NCBI RefSeq assembly: GCF_004923315.1
Contig: NZ_CP039646.1
Span: forward strand, 315,001-379,000
Direction of reading: 5' to 3'
Length of the DNA stretch: 64,000 nucleotides
Source of the DNA: Azospirillum sp. TSA2s
Lineage (GTDB): Bacteria > Pseudomonadota > Alphaproteobacteria > Azospirillales > Azospirillaceae
This document shows, in pieces, positions 27,501-35,127 of the stretch. The stretch's first letter is position 1. The number at the start of each line of letters is the position of its first letter. Position numbers and translations under genes: made by a program. A model generated the notes under the pieces. The model made no database searches. It was not told the DNA's origin and saw only the letters and a program-made list of their open reading frames with translations.

Positions 27501-28496
27501 ATGCCGCACCCGACCCGCCGGTCGATCCTGTTCTTCGGTGCCGCCGGAACCGCTCTGGCGCTGCTTCCGCAACCCGCCCATGCGACGGCGATCCAGCCCG
27601 GACTGGTCTATGCGGCGGGGCAGAAGTTCGACAAGAGCTTCAACGAGGGGGCCTTCGCCGGGGCGGAACGCTTCAAATCGGCCACCGGCATTCCCGTCCT
27701 CGAATATCTGCCATCCACCCCCGCCCAGTTCGACCAGGCGGCGGCATCGCTGCTGCGGCGCGGGGTGACCGATCTGATCGCCATCGGCTTCTATTACGCG
27801 ACGCCGCTGGCCCGGCTGGCCCCGGCGCACCCGGCGGTGCGCTTCACGCTGATCGATGCGGTGGCGGAGGGGCCGAACATCCGCAGCGTCACCTTCAAGG
27901 AGCAGGAGGGATCCTTCCTGGTCGGCGTGCTGGCGGCGCTGGCGTCGAAAAGCGGGACCGTCGGCTTCATCGGCGCGCTCGACATTCCCTTGATCCGCAA
28001 ATTCATCGCCGGCTTCGAACAGGGCGCCCGCCATGCCCGCGGCGACGTCAGGGTGCTGGTGAATTTCGTCGGCACCACGCCGGCCGCCTTCAACGACCCG
28101 GCCAGCGGGGCGGAGGTGGCGCGCAGTCAGTTCCAGCGCGGGGCCGACGTGGTGTTCGCCGGGGCCGGGGTTTCGAACTTCGGCATCTTCGCCGCGGCGG
28201 ACGAAGCCAAGCGGCTGGTCATCGGCGTCGACAGCAACCAGAACTACCTCTACCCCGGCACCATCCTGACCTCGATGCTGAAGCGGGTCGATCTGGCGGT
28301 GGCCTCGAGCCTCGAAGCGGCACGCCAGGGCTCTTGGAGCGCCGGCACGGTGGCGCTGGGGCTTGCCGAGGGGGCGGTCGATTACGCGGTGGACGAAAAC
28401 AACCGCGACCTCGTGACCCCGGAGATGGTCAATGCGGTGGAAGCCGCCCGCCGTGGCATCGTCGCCGGCCGCATCCCCGTCGCCGACGGAAGCTGA
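27501..28496 (+). CDS. BMP family (PnrA/TmpC-like) substrate-binding protein
   Basis: A 331-residue exported protein. The signal sequence has twin Arg (TRRSILFFGAAGTALALLPQPAHA). The mature part fits the basic membrane protein family: LVYAAGQKFDKSFNEGAFAGAERF at the start, the central KEQEGSFLVGVLAALASKSGTVGFIGALD, and GVDSNQNYLYPGTILTSMLKRVD. Members bind nucleosides or act as ABC components for purines. The ATG at 27501 has AGAGG 7 bases upstream; an ATG at 27468 would put 11 extra residues before the signal peptide. No permease or ATPase genes are adjacent. Confidence 0.92.
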   Translation: MPHPTRRSILFFGAAGTALALLPQPAHATAIQPGLVYAAGQKFDKSFNEGAFAGAERFKSATGIPVLEYLPSTPAQFDQAAASLLRRGVTDLIAIGFYYATPLARLAPAHPAVRFTLIDAVAEGPNIRSVTFKEQEGSFLVGVLAALASKSGTVGFIGALDIPLIRKFIAGFEQGARHARGDVRVLVNFVGTTPAAFNDPASGAEVARSQFQRGADVVFAGAGVSNFGIFAAADEAKRLVIGVDSNQNYLYPGTILTSMLKRVDLAVASSLEAARQGSWSAGTVALGLAEGAVDYAVDENNRDLVTPEMVNAVEAARRGIVAGRIPVADGS

Positions 28497-28517
28497 GCCG
28501 CTTTTACGCCGATGCCC

Positions 28518-29711
28518 CTATGCCGGCGCCTCGAAGGACTGCCAGCCGCGGGCGGCGGACAGGTCGGCGCCTTTCAGCGTGGCGAAGCTGGTCTTGATCG
28601 CCGTCAGGTCGGTGCCGCGCAGCACCACGCCGGCAAGGCTGGCGTCGCGCAGATCGGCGCCGTTCAGCCGGGCCTTGGCGAAGCTGGTCGGCCACAGCCG
28701 GCTGCCGTCGCCGCTGAGATCGACCTTGCGGAACTTGGCCCGCCAAAGCTTGGCCCCGGCCAGATTGGCGCCCTCCAGGTTGCAGCCGGACAGGTCGGCG
28801 CTGGTGAAGTCGGCATCGCGCAGATCGCTGTAGGACAGGTCCGCCATCATCAGCTTGGCGCCGGAGAAATCCGCCCCGCGCAGACCGCAGAAGCGCATCA
28901 CCGCCCCGCACAGCAGCTGGTTGGCGAAATTGTAGCCGCGCAGGTCGATCCGCTGCAACTGGATGCGGTCGCCCCCCTTGCCCAGCTTGTCGACCCAGAT
29001 CTGGTGCTCGGCGATCAGTTCGCTCATCCGGGCCGCGGTGGTGGTCAGGCCGGTGCCGTCCACGTCGACGCCGTGCCGCTCCAGCGCCGTGCGCAGTTCG
29101 TCGTTCAGCCGGGCGCCGCACATCAGCACACCGTCCAGCGTCGTCTTGCGCATGGTGGCGCCGGTCAGGTCTGCCCCGATCAGGATCGCGCCGCTGAGAT
29201 CGCTGCCGCTGAAATCGACGCCGGACAGGTCGCTGCCGCTGAAATCGCACTGCGCCATCCGGCAATCGGTCAGGATCGCCTTGGACAGGCTGCAGCCGAC
29301 GAAGGTGGTGGTTCCGTCGCTGTTGCCGGCCGCCCGGAATTCGCCGGCATCCAGCACCATGCCCCGGCGCAGGTCCGCACCCTGCAGATTGGCGTTCTGC
29401 AGCTTGGCGCCGTCCACCCTGGCCCCGCGCAGGTCGGCGCCCTGCAGCTGCGCGCCGGTCAGGTCGGCCTTCGACAGGTCGGCACCGTAGAGATCCGCCT
29501 TGGACAGCAGCGTCCCGACCAGACGCGCCCGCGCAAGGCTGGCCCCGGTCAGCTTGGCGCCCGACAGGTTGACGCGGTTCAGACCCAGTCCGCCCAGTTC
29601 GTAGAAGCTGAGATTGGCGCGACGCCCCTTCCCTGCCGGATCGCGCAGCAGCCATTGCTGGTGCCGCACCAGCGCATCGCGAACCGCCCGGAGGTAGCGT
29701 TCATCCATCAT
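28518..29711 (-). CDS. Pentapeptide-repeat protein with two repeat blocks
   Basis: A 397-residue protein made largely of A(D/N)LXX pentapeptides, which fold as a right-handed quadrilateral beta helix. Block 1 runs from about residue 40 to 200 (for example SKADLYGADLSKADLTGAQL) and block 2 from about 260 to 390. They are separated by about 60 residues of non-repeat sequence containing a helical stretch (RTALERHGVDVDGTG...ARMSELIAEHQIWVDKL). There is no signal peptide, so it is probably cytoplasmic. The N-terminal 35 residues (DALVRHQQWLLRDPAGKGRRANLS) occur in other alphaproteobacterial proteins of this kind. Function unknown. Confidence 0.92.
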   Translation of the reverse strand: MMDERYLRAVRDALVRHQQWLLRDPAGKGRRANLSFYELGGLGLNRVNLSGAKLTGASLARARLVGTLLSKADLYGADLSKADLTGAQLQGADLRGARVDGAKLQNANLQGADLRRGMVLDAGEFRAAGNSDGTTTFVGCSLSKAILTDCRMAQCDFSGSDLSGVDFSGSDLSGAILIGADLTGATMRKTTLDGVLMCGARLNDELRTALERHGVDVDGTGLTTTAARMSELIAEHQIWVDKLGKGGDRIQLQRIDLRGYNFANQLLCGAVMRFCGLRGADFSGAKLMMADLSYSDLRDADFTSADLSGCNLEGANLAGAKLWRAKFRKVDLSGDGSRLWPTSFAKARLNGADLRDASLAGVVLRGTDLTAIKTSFATLKGADLSAARGWQSFEAPA

Positions 29712-29991
29712 GCGGCGCGTCGATGCCCCGGCATTGCCGTCCCGGACACGCTGTCCCGGACTGTTGGCGTCCAGGATGTTACCGAAACCGATTCAATTCC
29801 GAAAGGTACCAGCGGTCGAACCTTCGCCGGATCGGCAAGAATCTTTTGTCGCAGACGCGCTTCCTGTCCGATATAGGCCGCCCCGCCGGTCACGACCGCG
29901 TGATGGCTGCCTTGCCCGGCTTGGGTAGGCGGGATTGCGGACCAATATAGGTGGCTCAGGATAGCGACCATCAGCATGGGAGACCGGCGGC

Positions 29992-30423
29992 ATGCCCGAA
30001 TCGGACAAGACGCAATCGGCGAAAAGCGAGCAGGCCAGAAGCGAACAGGAGTGGAAGCGGGAGCTGTCGCCCAACCAGTACAAGGTGCTGCGCGAACACG
30101 CGACGGAATATCCCGGCACCAGCCCGCTGAACGACGAGAAGCGCCACGGCGTCTATCGCTGCGCCGGCTGCGGCCAGCCGCTCTACGCCAGCGACACGAA
30201 GTACGAGAGCGGGTCGGGCTGGCCCAGCTTCTGGGAGCCGCTGCCCGGCGCCGTCGAGACCTCCACCGACCACAAGCTGGCCTACCCGCGCACCGAGGTT
30301 CATTGCGCCGCCTGCAAGGGCCATCTGGGCCATGTCTTCGACGACGGGCCGCAGCCGACCGGCAAGCGATACTGCATGAACGGCGTCGCCATGAGCTTCG
30401 AGCCGGCGGAAAACACCGACTGA
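29992..30423 (+). CDS. msrB: Peptide-methionine (R)-S-oxide reductase MsrB
   Basis: A 143-residue MsrB that reduces methionine-R-sulfoxide in proteins. The structural zinc Cys pairs are CAGC (57, 60) and CAAC (105, 108); the catalytic Cys128 lies in RYCMNGVAMSF, with GSGWPSFW and GHLGHVFDDGP as conserved substrate-site segments. No signal peptide is seen, so it is cytoplasmic. The first 20 residues are a charged, Ser/Gln/Lys-rich arm. It is divergent from the pentapeptide-repeat gene across 280 bp that contain no other gene. Confidence 0.96.
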   Translation: MPESDKTQSAKSEQARSEQEWKRELSPNQYKVLREHATEYPGTSPLNDEKRHGVYRCAGCGQPLYASDTKYESGSGWPSFWEPLPGAVETSTDHKLAYPRTEVHCAACKGHLGHVFDDGPQPTGKRYCMNGVAMSFEPAENTD

Positions 30424-30480
30424 CCGGCCGGACTATGACCGGGTGCCGGGGTTACTCCGCCTGTTCGGCATCCGGTCATA

Positions 30481-30505
30481 AACCCTCCCAAAAAAGGCGG
30501 GTTTA
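30481..30505 (+). terminator. Possible terminator after msrB
   Basis: AAACCC-TCC and GG-C-GGGTTT form an imperfect hairpin around an A6 loop, 58 bp beyond the msrB stop, followed by ACTCTTATTT, a weak T-run. Confidence 0.45.
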
Positions 30506-30664
30506 CTCTTATTTCGGCTAAAAATGACAACCTCGGCTTAGAGCGCGATGGTATGATCCGCCCCGTGCGACGGGTTGTCGCGAGGGCATCGCGGCCCTTC
30601 GCCCGCCGTGGCACGATGCGTCGGTACACCGGCGCAGGCATTCGGTGCGGCTGGCGGAGGGCGA

Positions 30665-31228
30665 ATGGTCATTTCGGCCGAATTCCTGGGGATGCTGCTT
30701 CTGATCGCCAGCGCCGCCGCGCTCGGACTGTCCATCGTCGTCGATGTCGGCCGCGTCAGCGCGGAAAAAACGCGCGAGGCGATGAACCAGCGCCAATACG
30801 ACAAGAAGCGCGCCGCGCTCGCCGAATGGCGCCAGAAGACGGAGCGCAAGCGCGTCGACCTGACCACGCTGCAGGCCCGCCTGACCGAATTCAACGGCCG
30901 GCGCCAAAAGGCGCTGACCGAATTGCGGGCGCTGGAATTTTCAAAGATCGAGCTTGTCCACGAACTGGGGGACCAGGACAGCGACGGCGACGTCTATTGG
31001 GCGCAGCTGGCCGCCGGGCCCAATTTCAACGAGCTGGACCGCAAGGACATCGTCTTCTCCCGCCAGATTTGGGAATACCGCAACGTCGCCCACATCACCG
31101 CCCCGTCCGCCGAACAGGCCCACGGGACGGTCCGGACCAGCTTTTCCCAGCGCAATGGCGTGATCTGCTCGCCGGTGGTTCCGCTGGCGCTCGCCCCCGA
31201 CCCCGAGGCGGAGGCGTCCGCGGCATGA
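30665..31228 (+). CDS. Membrane-anchored coiled-coil protein A, unknown function
   Basis: A 187-residue protein I do not recognise. A single membrane helix at about 7-27 (FLGMLLLIASAAALGLSIVV) is followed by a charged helical stretch, about 32-95, with coiled-coil character (TREAMNQRQYDKKRAALAEW..). A C-terminal globular part follows, about 110-175, with strand-like segments (DVYWAQLAAG, NVAHITAPS). The ATG at 30665 has GGAGG 4-5 bases upstream; the frame is open further upstream but that part is Arg/Pro-rich and unlike a protein N-terminus. It is followed 43 bp later by a second gene of the same architecture. Confidence 0.8.
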   Translation: MVISAEFLGMLLLIASAAALGLSIVVDVGRVSAEKTREAMNQRQYDKKRAALAEWRQKTERKRVDLTTLQARLTEFNGRRQKALTELRALEFSKIELVHELGDQDSDGDVYWAQLAAGPNFNELDRKDIVFSRQIWEYRNVAHITAPSAEQAHGTVRTSFSQRNGVICSPVVPLALAPDPEAEASAA

Positions 31229-31271
31229 GGGGGGGCGGCATGAGGGGCGGCAGCATGAAGAGGACGGCCGC

Positions 31272-31898
31272 ATGACCGGCATGATGCTGTATTTCGCGCT
31301 GGGCCTGATGGTGCTGACCGTCCTGTCCAACCGCTACTGGCGCCGCCAGCTGGTGGTGACGCGGATCGCCATGTCCAAGCTGAAGGAGAAGGTGGACGAC
31401 GTGACCAAGGAGGTCGCCGACGTCGCGTCCGACTACGCCCAGCTGGCGCATCACCATGCGGAGATGGAAAAGCGCGTGCAGAAGGCCGAGATCGACATGC
31501 AGGCCGCGATCCTGGAACTTGACAAGAAGAAGTCGTCGGCGATGCAGCGTTATTTCGTCTTCGACCGCAACGAGCCGCGCCCCGGCCGCTTCTGGGAGGT
31601 CGCGGTCCGCTGCCACCCCACCGGCGTCAGCCTGTCCGACCAGCGGGGCTATCGCGGCTGGTCCGGGGTCCGCCGCTACCTGCTGGTCGCCGATGGCGAC
31701 CGCGAGGCGCGCGAACGGGTCGCCGCCCGCTATCCCCGCAAGGCCGGCTTTGAAATCGTCGAGGTCGCCGGTTGCCGGCTGAACGGCCTGACCGTCAACC
31801 GCATCTCCGAACTCAGCACCTTCCGCAAGCCCGGAAAGCCGGAGGAAGACGGCGCGGCCGCCCGCCCGCAACGCCGGGCCACATCCGCGCAATCCTGA
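31272..31898 (+). CDS. Membrane-anchored coiled-coil protein B, unknown function
   Basis: A 208-residue protein with the same layout as its upstream neighbour: an N-terminal membrane helix (about 5-21), a coiled coil (about 30-90, KLKEKVDDVTKEVADVASDY), a compact C-terminal region (about 95-185, with RFWEVAVRCHPTG and RRYLLVADGDREARERVAARYP) and a basic tail. The C-terminal parts of A and B look distantly alike: a W-containing strand, an Arg-rich turn, a strand, then an acidic helix. They may be diverged duplicates working as a pair at the inner membrane. It converges on a response-regulator gene 7 bp away. Confidence 0.82.
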   Translation: MTGMMLYFALGLMVLTVLSNRYWRRQLVVTRIAMSKLKEKVDDVTKEVADVASDYAQLAHHHAEMEKRVQKAEIDMQAAILELDKKKSSAMQRYFVFDRNEPRPGRFWEVAVRCHPTGVSLSDQRGYRGWSGVRRYLLVADGDREARERVAARYPRKAGFEIVEVAGCRLNGLTVNRISELSTFRKPGKPEEDGAAARPQRRATSAQS

Positions 31899-31905
31899 CC
31901 GCAGC

Positions 31906-32601
31906 CTAATCCACCGCAGCCTGGAACATGTAGCCCATGCCGTGCACGGTGACGATGCGGCTGGGATCGGCCGGATCGGGCTCCACCACCCGGCGCAGGC
32001 GGCGGACCAGCCGGTCGATGGAGCGGTCGTAGGGCACCGAATCGCCGCGCAGGGTGAGGTCGAGCAGATCGTCCCGGCTCAGCACCCGCCCCGGATTCTC
32101 GACAAAGGCGGCGAGCAGTTCGAACTCGGCGGAGGTCAGGCGCGCATCCTCGCCATGGGGATCGCGCAGGCGGCGCTTGTCCAGATGCAGCTCCCACCCG
32201 TCGAACCGCTTCACCCGCCCGCCCGCCGGCCGGGTCGGCTTGGCGATGCGGCGCAGCAGGCTGCGGGTGCGGGCCAGGATTTCGCGCGGCTCGAACGGCT
32301 TGGTGATGTAGTCGTCGGCGCCCAGTTCCAGCCCGATCAGCCGGTCCATCCGGTCGGACCGTCCGGTGATCAGGATGATGCCGATGTTGGAGGTCGCCCG
32401 CAGTTCCCGCGTCACCGCCAGACCGTCCTTGCCGGGCAGCCGGATGTCCAGCAGCAGCAGGTCGATCCTTCCGCGCGCCAGCAGCGCCGACAGCTGGTCG
32501 CCGTCCCGCGCCAGCATCACCCGATAGCCCTCCCCTTCCAGGTAGGCCTTCAGGGTCTCGCGGGTGATGGGATCGTCGTCGACCACCGCGATGGTGTGCA
32601 T
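31906..32601 (-). CDS. OmpR-family response regulator (TorR-like)
   Basis: A 231-residue two-component regulator. The receiver domain has the acidic pair VVDDDP, the phospho-acceptor Asp in LLLDIRLPGKDG, Thr in ILITGRS and Lys in YITKPFEPREI. The OmpR-type winged helix occupies about 135-228 (LTSAEFELLAAFVENPGRVLSRDDLLD and YDRSIDRLVRRLRRVVEPDP..IVTVHGMGYMF). The linker and motif set resemble TorR. No histidine kinase gene is adjacent, so the partner is elsewhere. It is divergent from the MocR gene. Confidence 0.94.
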   Translation of the reverse strand: MHTIAVVDDDPITRETLKAYLEGEGYRVMLARDGDQLSALLARGRIDLLLLDIRLPGKDGLAVTRELRATSNIGIILITGRSDRMDRLIGLELGADDYITKPFEPREILARTRSLLRRIAKPTRPAGGRVKRFDGWELHLDKRRLRDPHGEDARLTSAEFELLAAFVENPGRVLSRDDLLDLTLRGDSVPYDRSIDRLVRRLRRVVEPDPADPSRIVTVHGMGYMFQAAVD

Positions 32602-32795
32602 TGTCCCCCGTGCCGGACTGCGATGGGTGGCGGATTGTCTGCCACGCCCCATACCGAAGCTATCGGTTCCTCTAACTTGATACAAGATGCGGTGTAACGG
32701 ACTTGCGCAAGGCGTTTCCGGATTGTTCGGCTTTTCCCTGCCCTGCCGACGGGGACAATCGCGTGGACCTTGCCAGCGGGTCGGGACAATGCCAC

Positions 32796-32814
32796 ATTTG
32801 TACTCATGACAAAT
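32796..32814. promoter_or_regulatory. Inverted repeat over the start codon of the MocR gene
   Basis: ATTTGT-N7-ACAAAT is a perfect 6-bp dyad centred on the start codon of the downstream MocR-type gene. The position would allow autorepression; MocR regulators often control their own genes. Function inferred. Confidence 0.5.
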
Positions 32815-34212
32815 TGGACCCCGAACCTGGAGGGCCGTCCCGGCCCGCTCTATCGCGTCATCGCCGACGCGCTCGCCGACGACATCGCCGACGGTGTTCT
32901 GCCGGTCGGCACCCGTCTGCCGACCCACCGCGACCTCGCCTTCCGCCTGGGCGTGACGGTCGGCACGGTGACGCGCGCCTATACCGAGGCGGAAAAGCGC
33001 GGGCTGATCGGCGGAGAGGTCGGGCGCGGCACCTTCGTCCAGGGACAGCGTCCGCCGGCCACCCCCCTGCCGCTCGGCTGGCCGCCGGCCGGCGAGACCT
33101 CGGCCGGCCCTGCCATCGTCAACATGACGACGGTCCATCCCGAACATGCGGTCGCCGTGCAGACCTTCGGCCAGACGCTGACGGCCATCGCCGCCTCCGG
33201 TCATGCGGCGGCGTTGATCGGCTACGGCCCCCATGCCGGCCTGCCCGACCACCGCGCCGCCGCCGCGTCCTGGCTGGAACGCCAGCACCGCGTCAAGGCC
33301 ACCCCGGACTCGGTGCTGCTGACCACCGGCGCGCAGAACGCGCTGGCCGTGACACTGGCTGCCGTCGCCCGCCCCGGCGACGTCATCCTGGCGGAACGGC
33401 TGACCAACATCGGCACCAAGGCGCTGGCCGCCACCCAGGGCTATCACCTGGAAGGCGTCGCCATCGACGAACACGGGCTGGTGCCCGACGCCTTCGACAG
33501 CGCCTGCCGCCGGCTGGGGCCGAAGGCGGTCTATCTGGTGCCTACCCTGCAGAATCCGACGGCGGTCGTCATGCCCACCGCCCGCCGCCGCGAGATCGTG
33601 GAGATCGCCCGCCGCTATGGCGTGATCCTGATCGAGGACGACGTGTTCGGCTTCATGGTGCCGGATGCCGTGCCGATGCAGACCATGGCGCCGGACATCA
33701 CCCTCTATGTGTCCGGCGTGTCGAAAAGCCTCGCCGCCGGGCTGCGGCTGGGCTTCGTCGTCGCCCCTCCGGAACTGCGCTCCCGCGTCGAGACCGCCAT
33801 CCGCGCCCTGCAATATTCCGCCCCCGCCCTGCCGGCGGAGGTCGCGACGCGCTGGATTCAGGACGGCACCGCCGACCGCATCGTCGCCACCCAGCGGGAG
33901 GAGGATTTGGCCCGACAGCGGCTCGCCCGCTCCATCCTGCCGGCCGAAACGGTCTATGGCCATCCGGCGGCCCAGCATCTGTGGCTGGTCCTGCCCGAAC
34001 CCTGGCGGCGCGAGGATTTCATCGGCGAGGCCCGCCGCCGCGGGGTGATCGTCACCGGCGCCGACGCCTTCGCGGTCGGCCGCGCCAGTGCCCCCCATGC
34101 AGCGCGTGTCAGCCTGTGCATGCCGCGCAGCCGTGACGAGGCCGCCCGCGGCCTGCGCGCACTGGCCGACGCGATCGACGCGCCGGCGGCGGCGATGCTG
34201 TCCATCGTATGA
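32806..34212 (+). CDS. MocR-type regulator: GntR winged helix fused to aminotransferase-like PLP domain
   Basis: A 468-residue protein. Residues about 10-80 are a GntR winged helix (PLYRVIADALADDIADGVLPVGTRLPTHRDLA..LGVTVGTVTRAYTEAEKRGLI). The rest is a type I aminotransferase fold with the PLP-binding Lys in VSGVSKSLAAGLRLGF, Asn in QNPTAVVMP and Asp/Asp in LIEDDVFG. In this family the PLP domain senses amines or amino-acid derivatives rather than catalysing turnover. The target is unknown; neither divergent neighbour is a typical PdxST or transporter target. An inverted repeat overlaps its start. Confidence 0.93.
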   Translation: MTNWTPNLEGRPGPLYRVIADALADDIADGVLPVGTRLPTHRDLAFRLGVTVGTVTRAYTEAEKRGLIGGEVGRGTFVQGQRPPATPLPLGWPPAGETSAGPAIVNMTTVHPEHAVAVQTFGQTLTAIAASGHAAALIGYGPHAGLPDHRAAAASWLERQHRVKATPDSVLLTTGAQNALAVTLAAVARPGDVILAERLTNIGTKALAATQGYHLEGVAIDEHGLVPDAFDSACRRLGPKAVYLVPTLQNPTAVVMPTARRREIVEIARRYGVILIEDDVFGFMVPDAVPMQTMAPDITLYVSGVSKSLAAGLRLGFVVAPPELRSRVETAIRALQYSAPALPAEVATRWIQDGTADRIVATQREEDLARQRLARSILPAETVYGHPAAQHLWLVLPEPWRREDFIGEARRRGVIVTGADAFAVGRASAPHAARVSLCMPRSRDEAARGLRALADAIDAPAAAMLSIV

Positions 34213-34332
34213 GGGTGCAGGGCGGCCGACCCTGCCGCCCCGCTGGGAAAATCCTGCCGCCCGACGGGACCTGAATTGCCGCCCGTCATACCGATTGCAG
34301 CGCGACTTCCTTCCTTATCAAGAGCTTGGCTC

Positions 34333-34348
34333 TGGCCCGTATCCTGCA
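34333..34348 (+). promoter_or_regulatory. Possible sigma-54 (-24/-12) promoter
   Basis: TGGCCC-GTATC-CTGCA fits TGGCAC-N5-TTGCA with two mismatches and exact spacing of the GG and GC pairs. It ends 52 bp before the start of the PPC-like gene. No enhancer-binding-protein site was recognised. Confidence 0.35.
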
Positions 34349-34400
34349 AACCCCTCGCCCATCATTCCTTTCCGGGAATGCGGGAAGAGGGGAGCGCACA

Positions 34401-35123
34401 ATGGTCAGCCTGTCCAGTTACGCCGATATCGGCGGTATGGCCCAGAGCCTGCAGCAGTCGATCGACGCCGCGGTCAAGCGCGTGCAGCAGCAGGCGGCGG
34501 GCGATGGCGGCGCGACCGGCAAGGTCCAGGAATACGAGCAGACCGTCAACAAATCGGCGATGAACGCCGCCCCCTTCGCCACCAACATCGGAACGCTGGT
34601 CAAGGACAGCAGCCGCCTGAACGTCTTCAGCTCGCTGGCCTCCAACGATCCCGCCGATTTCTACAAGTTCAACGTCACCACCTCCGGCGCCGCGACGCTC
34701 GGCACGGTGGGCGATGCCGGCGTCCGGCTGCAGCTGATGGACCGCGGCGGCAAGATCATCGCCGACAGCAACAAGGATGCCGGCGCCAGCTATGACGCTT
34801 TCCAAAAGCTGAAATCCGGACAGCTCACCCTCGACAAGGGCGATTACACGCTGCGCATCGCCCGCGACAAAGATGTGCCGGTCAAGGACGCCAAGAGCTA
34901 CGGCGTCCAATTGCGCATGGGCAGCTACAGCAAGGATTACGACACCATCGCCAAGCAGCCGGCCAAGGGCGACAATCCCTTCGGCGGCAACACCAAGCTG
35001 CAGGGTCTGGCCTCGATCCTCGGCGCCGGCAGCGCCTCACCCAACCCCGCCTCAATGCTGCTGGGCGGGTCCGGTGGCAACGCCTACGCCGGCCGCGGAT
35101 CGCTGCTGAACGCCATCCTGTAG
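34401..35123 (+). CDS. PPC-domain-like protein, unknown function
   Basis: A 240-residue protein with no signal peptide or membrane helix. The first 65 residues are helical and Gln/Ala-rich (MAQSLQQSIDAAVKRVQQQAAG). Residues about 70-175 resemble a bacterial pre-peptidase C-terminal (PPC) beta domain: NDPADFYKFNVTTSGAATL, then VRLQLMDRGGKIIADSN, then KGDYTLRIARD. The last 50 residues are Gly/Ser/Ala-rich and low in complexity. GGGGAG 6-7 bases before the ATG supports the start. The absence of a Sec signal with a PPC-like domain suggests secretion by a non-Sec route or a structural role; neither is shown. Confidence 0.8.
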   Translation: MVSLSSYADIGGMAQSLQQSIDAAVKRVQQQAAGDGGATGKVQEYEQTVNKSAMNAAPFATNIGTLVKDSSRLNVFSSLASNDPADFYKFNVTTSGAATLGTVGDAGVRLQLMDRGGKIIADSNKDAGASYDAFQKLKSGQLTLDKGDYTLRIARDKDVPVKDAKSYGVQLRMGSYSKDYDTIAKQPAKGDNPFGGNTKLQGLASILGAGSASPNPASMLLGGSGGNAYAGRGSLLNAIL

Positions 35124-35127
35124 CGGG

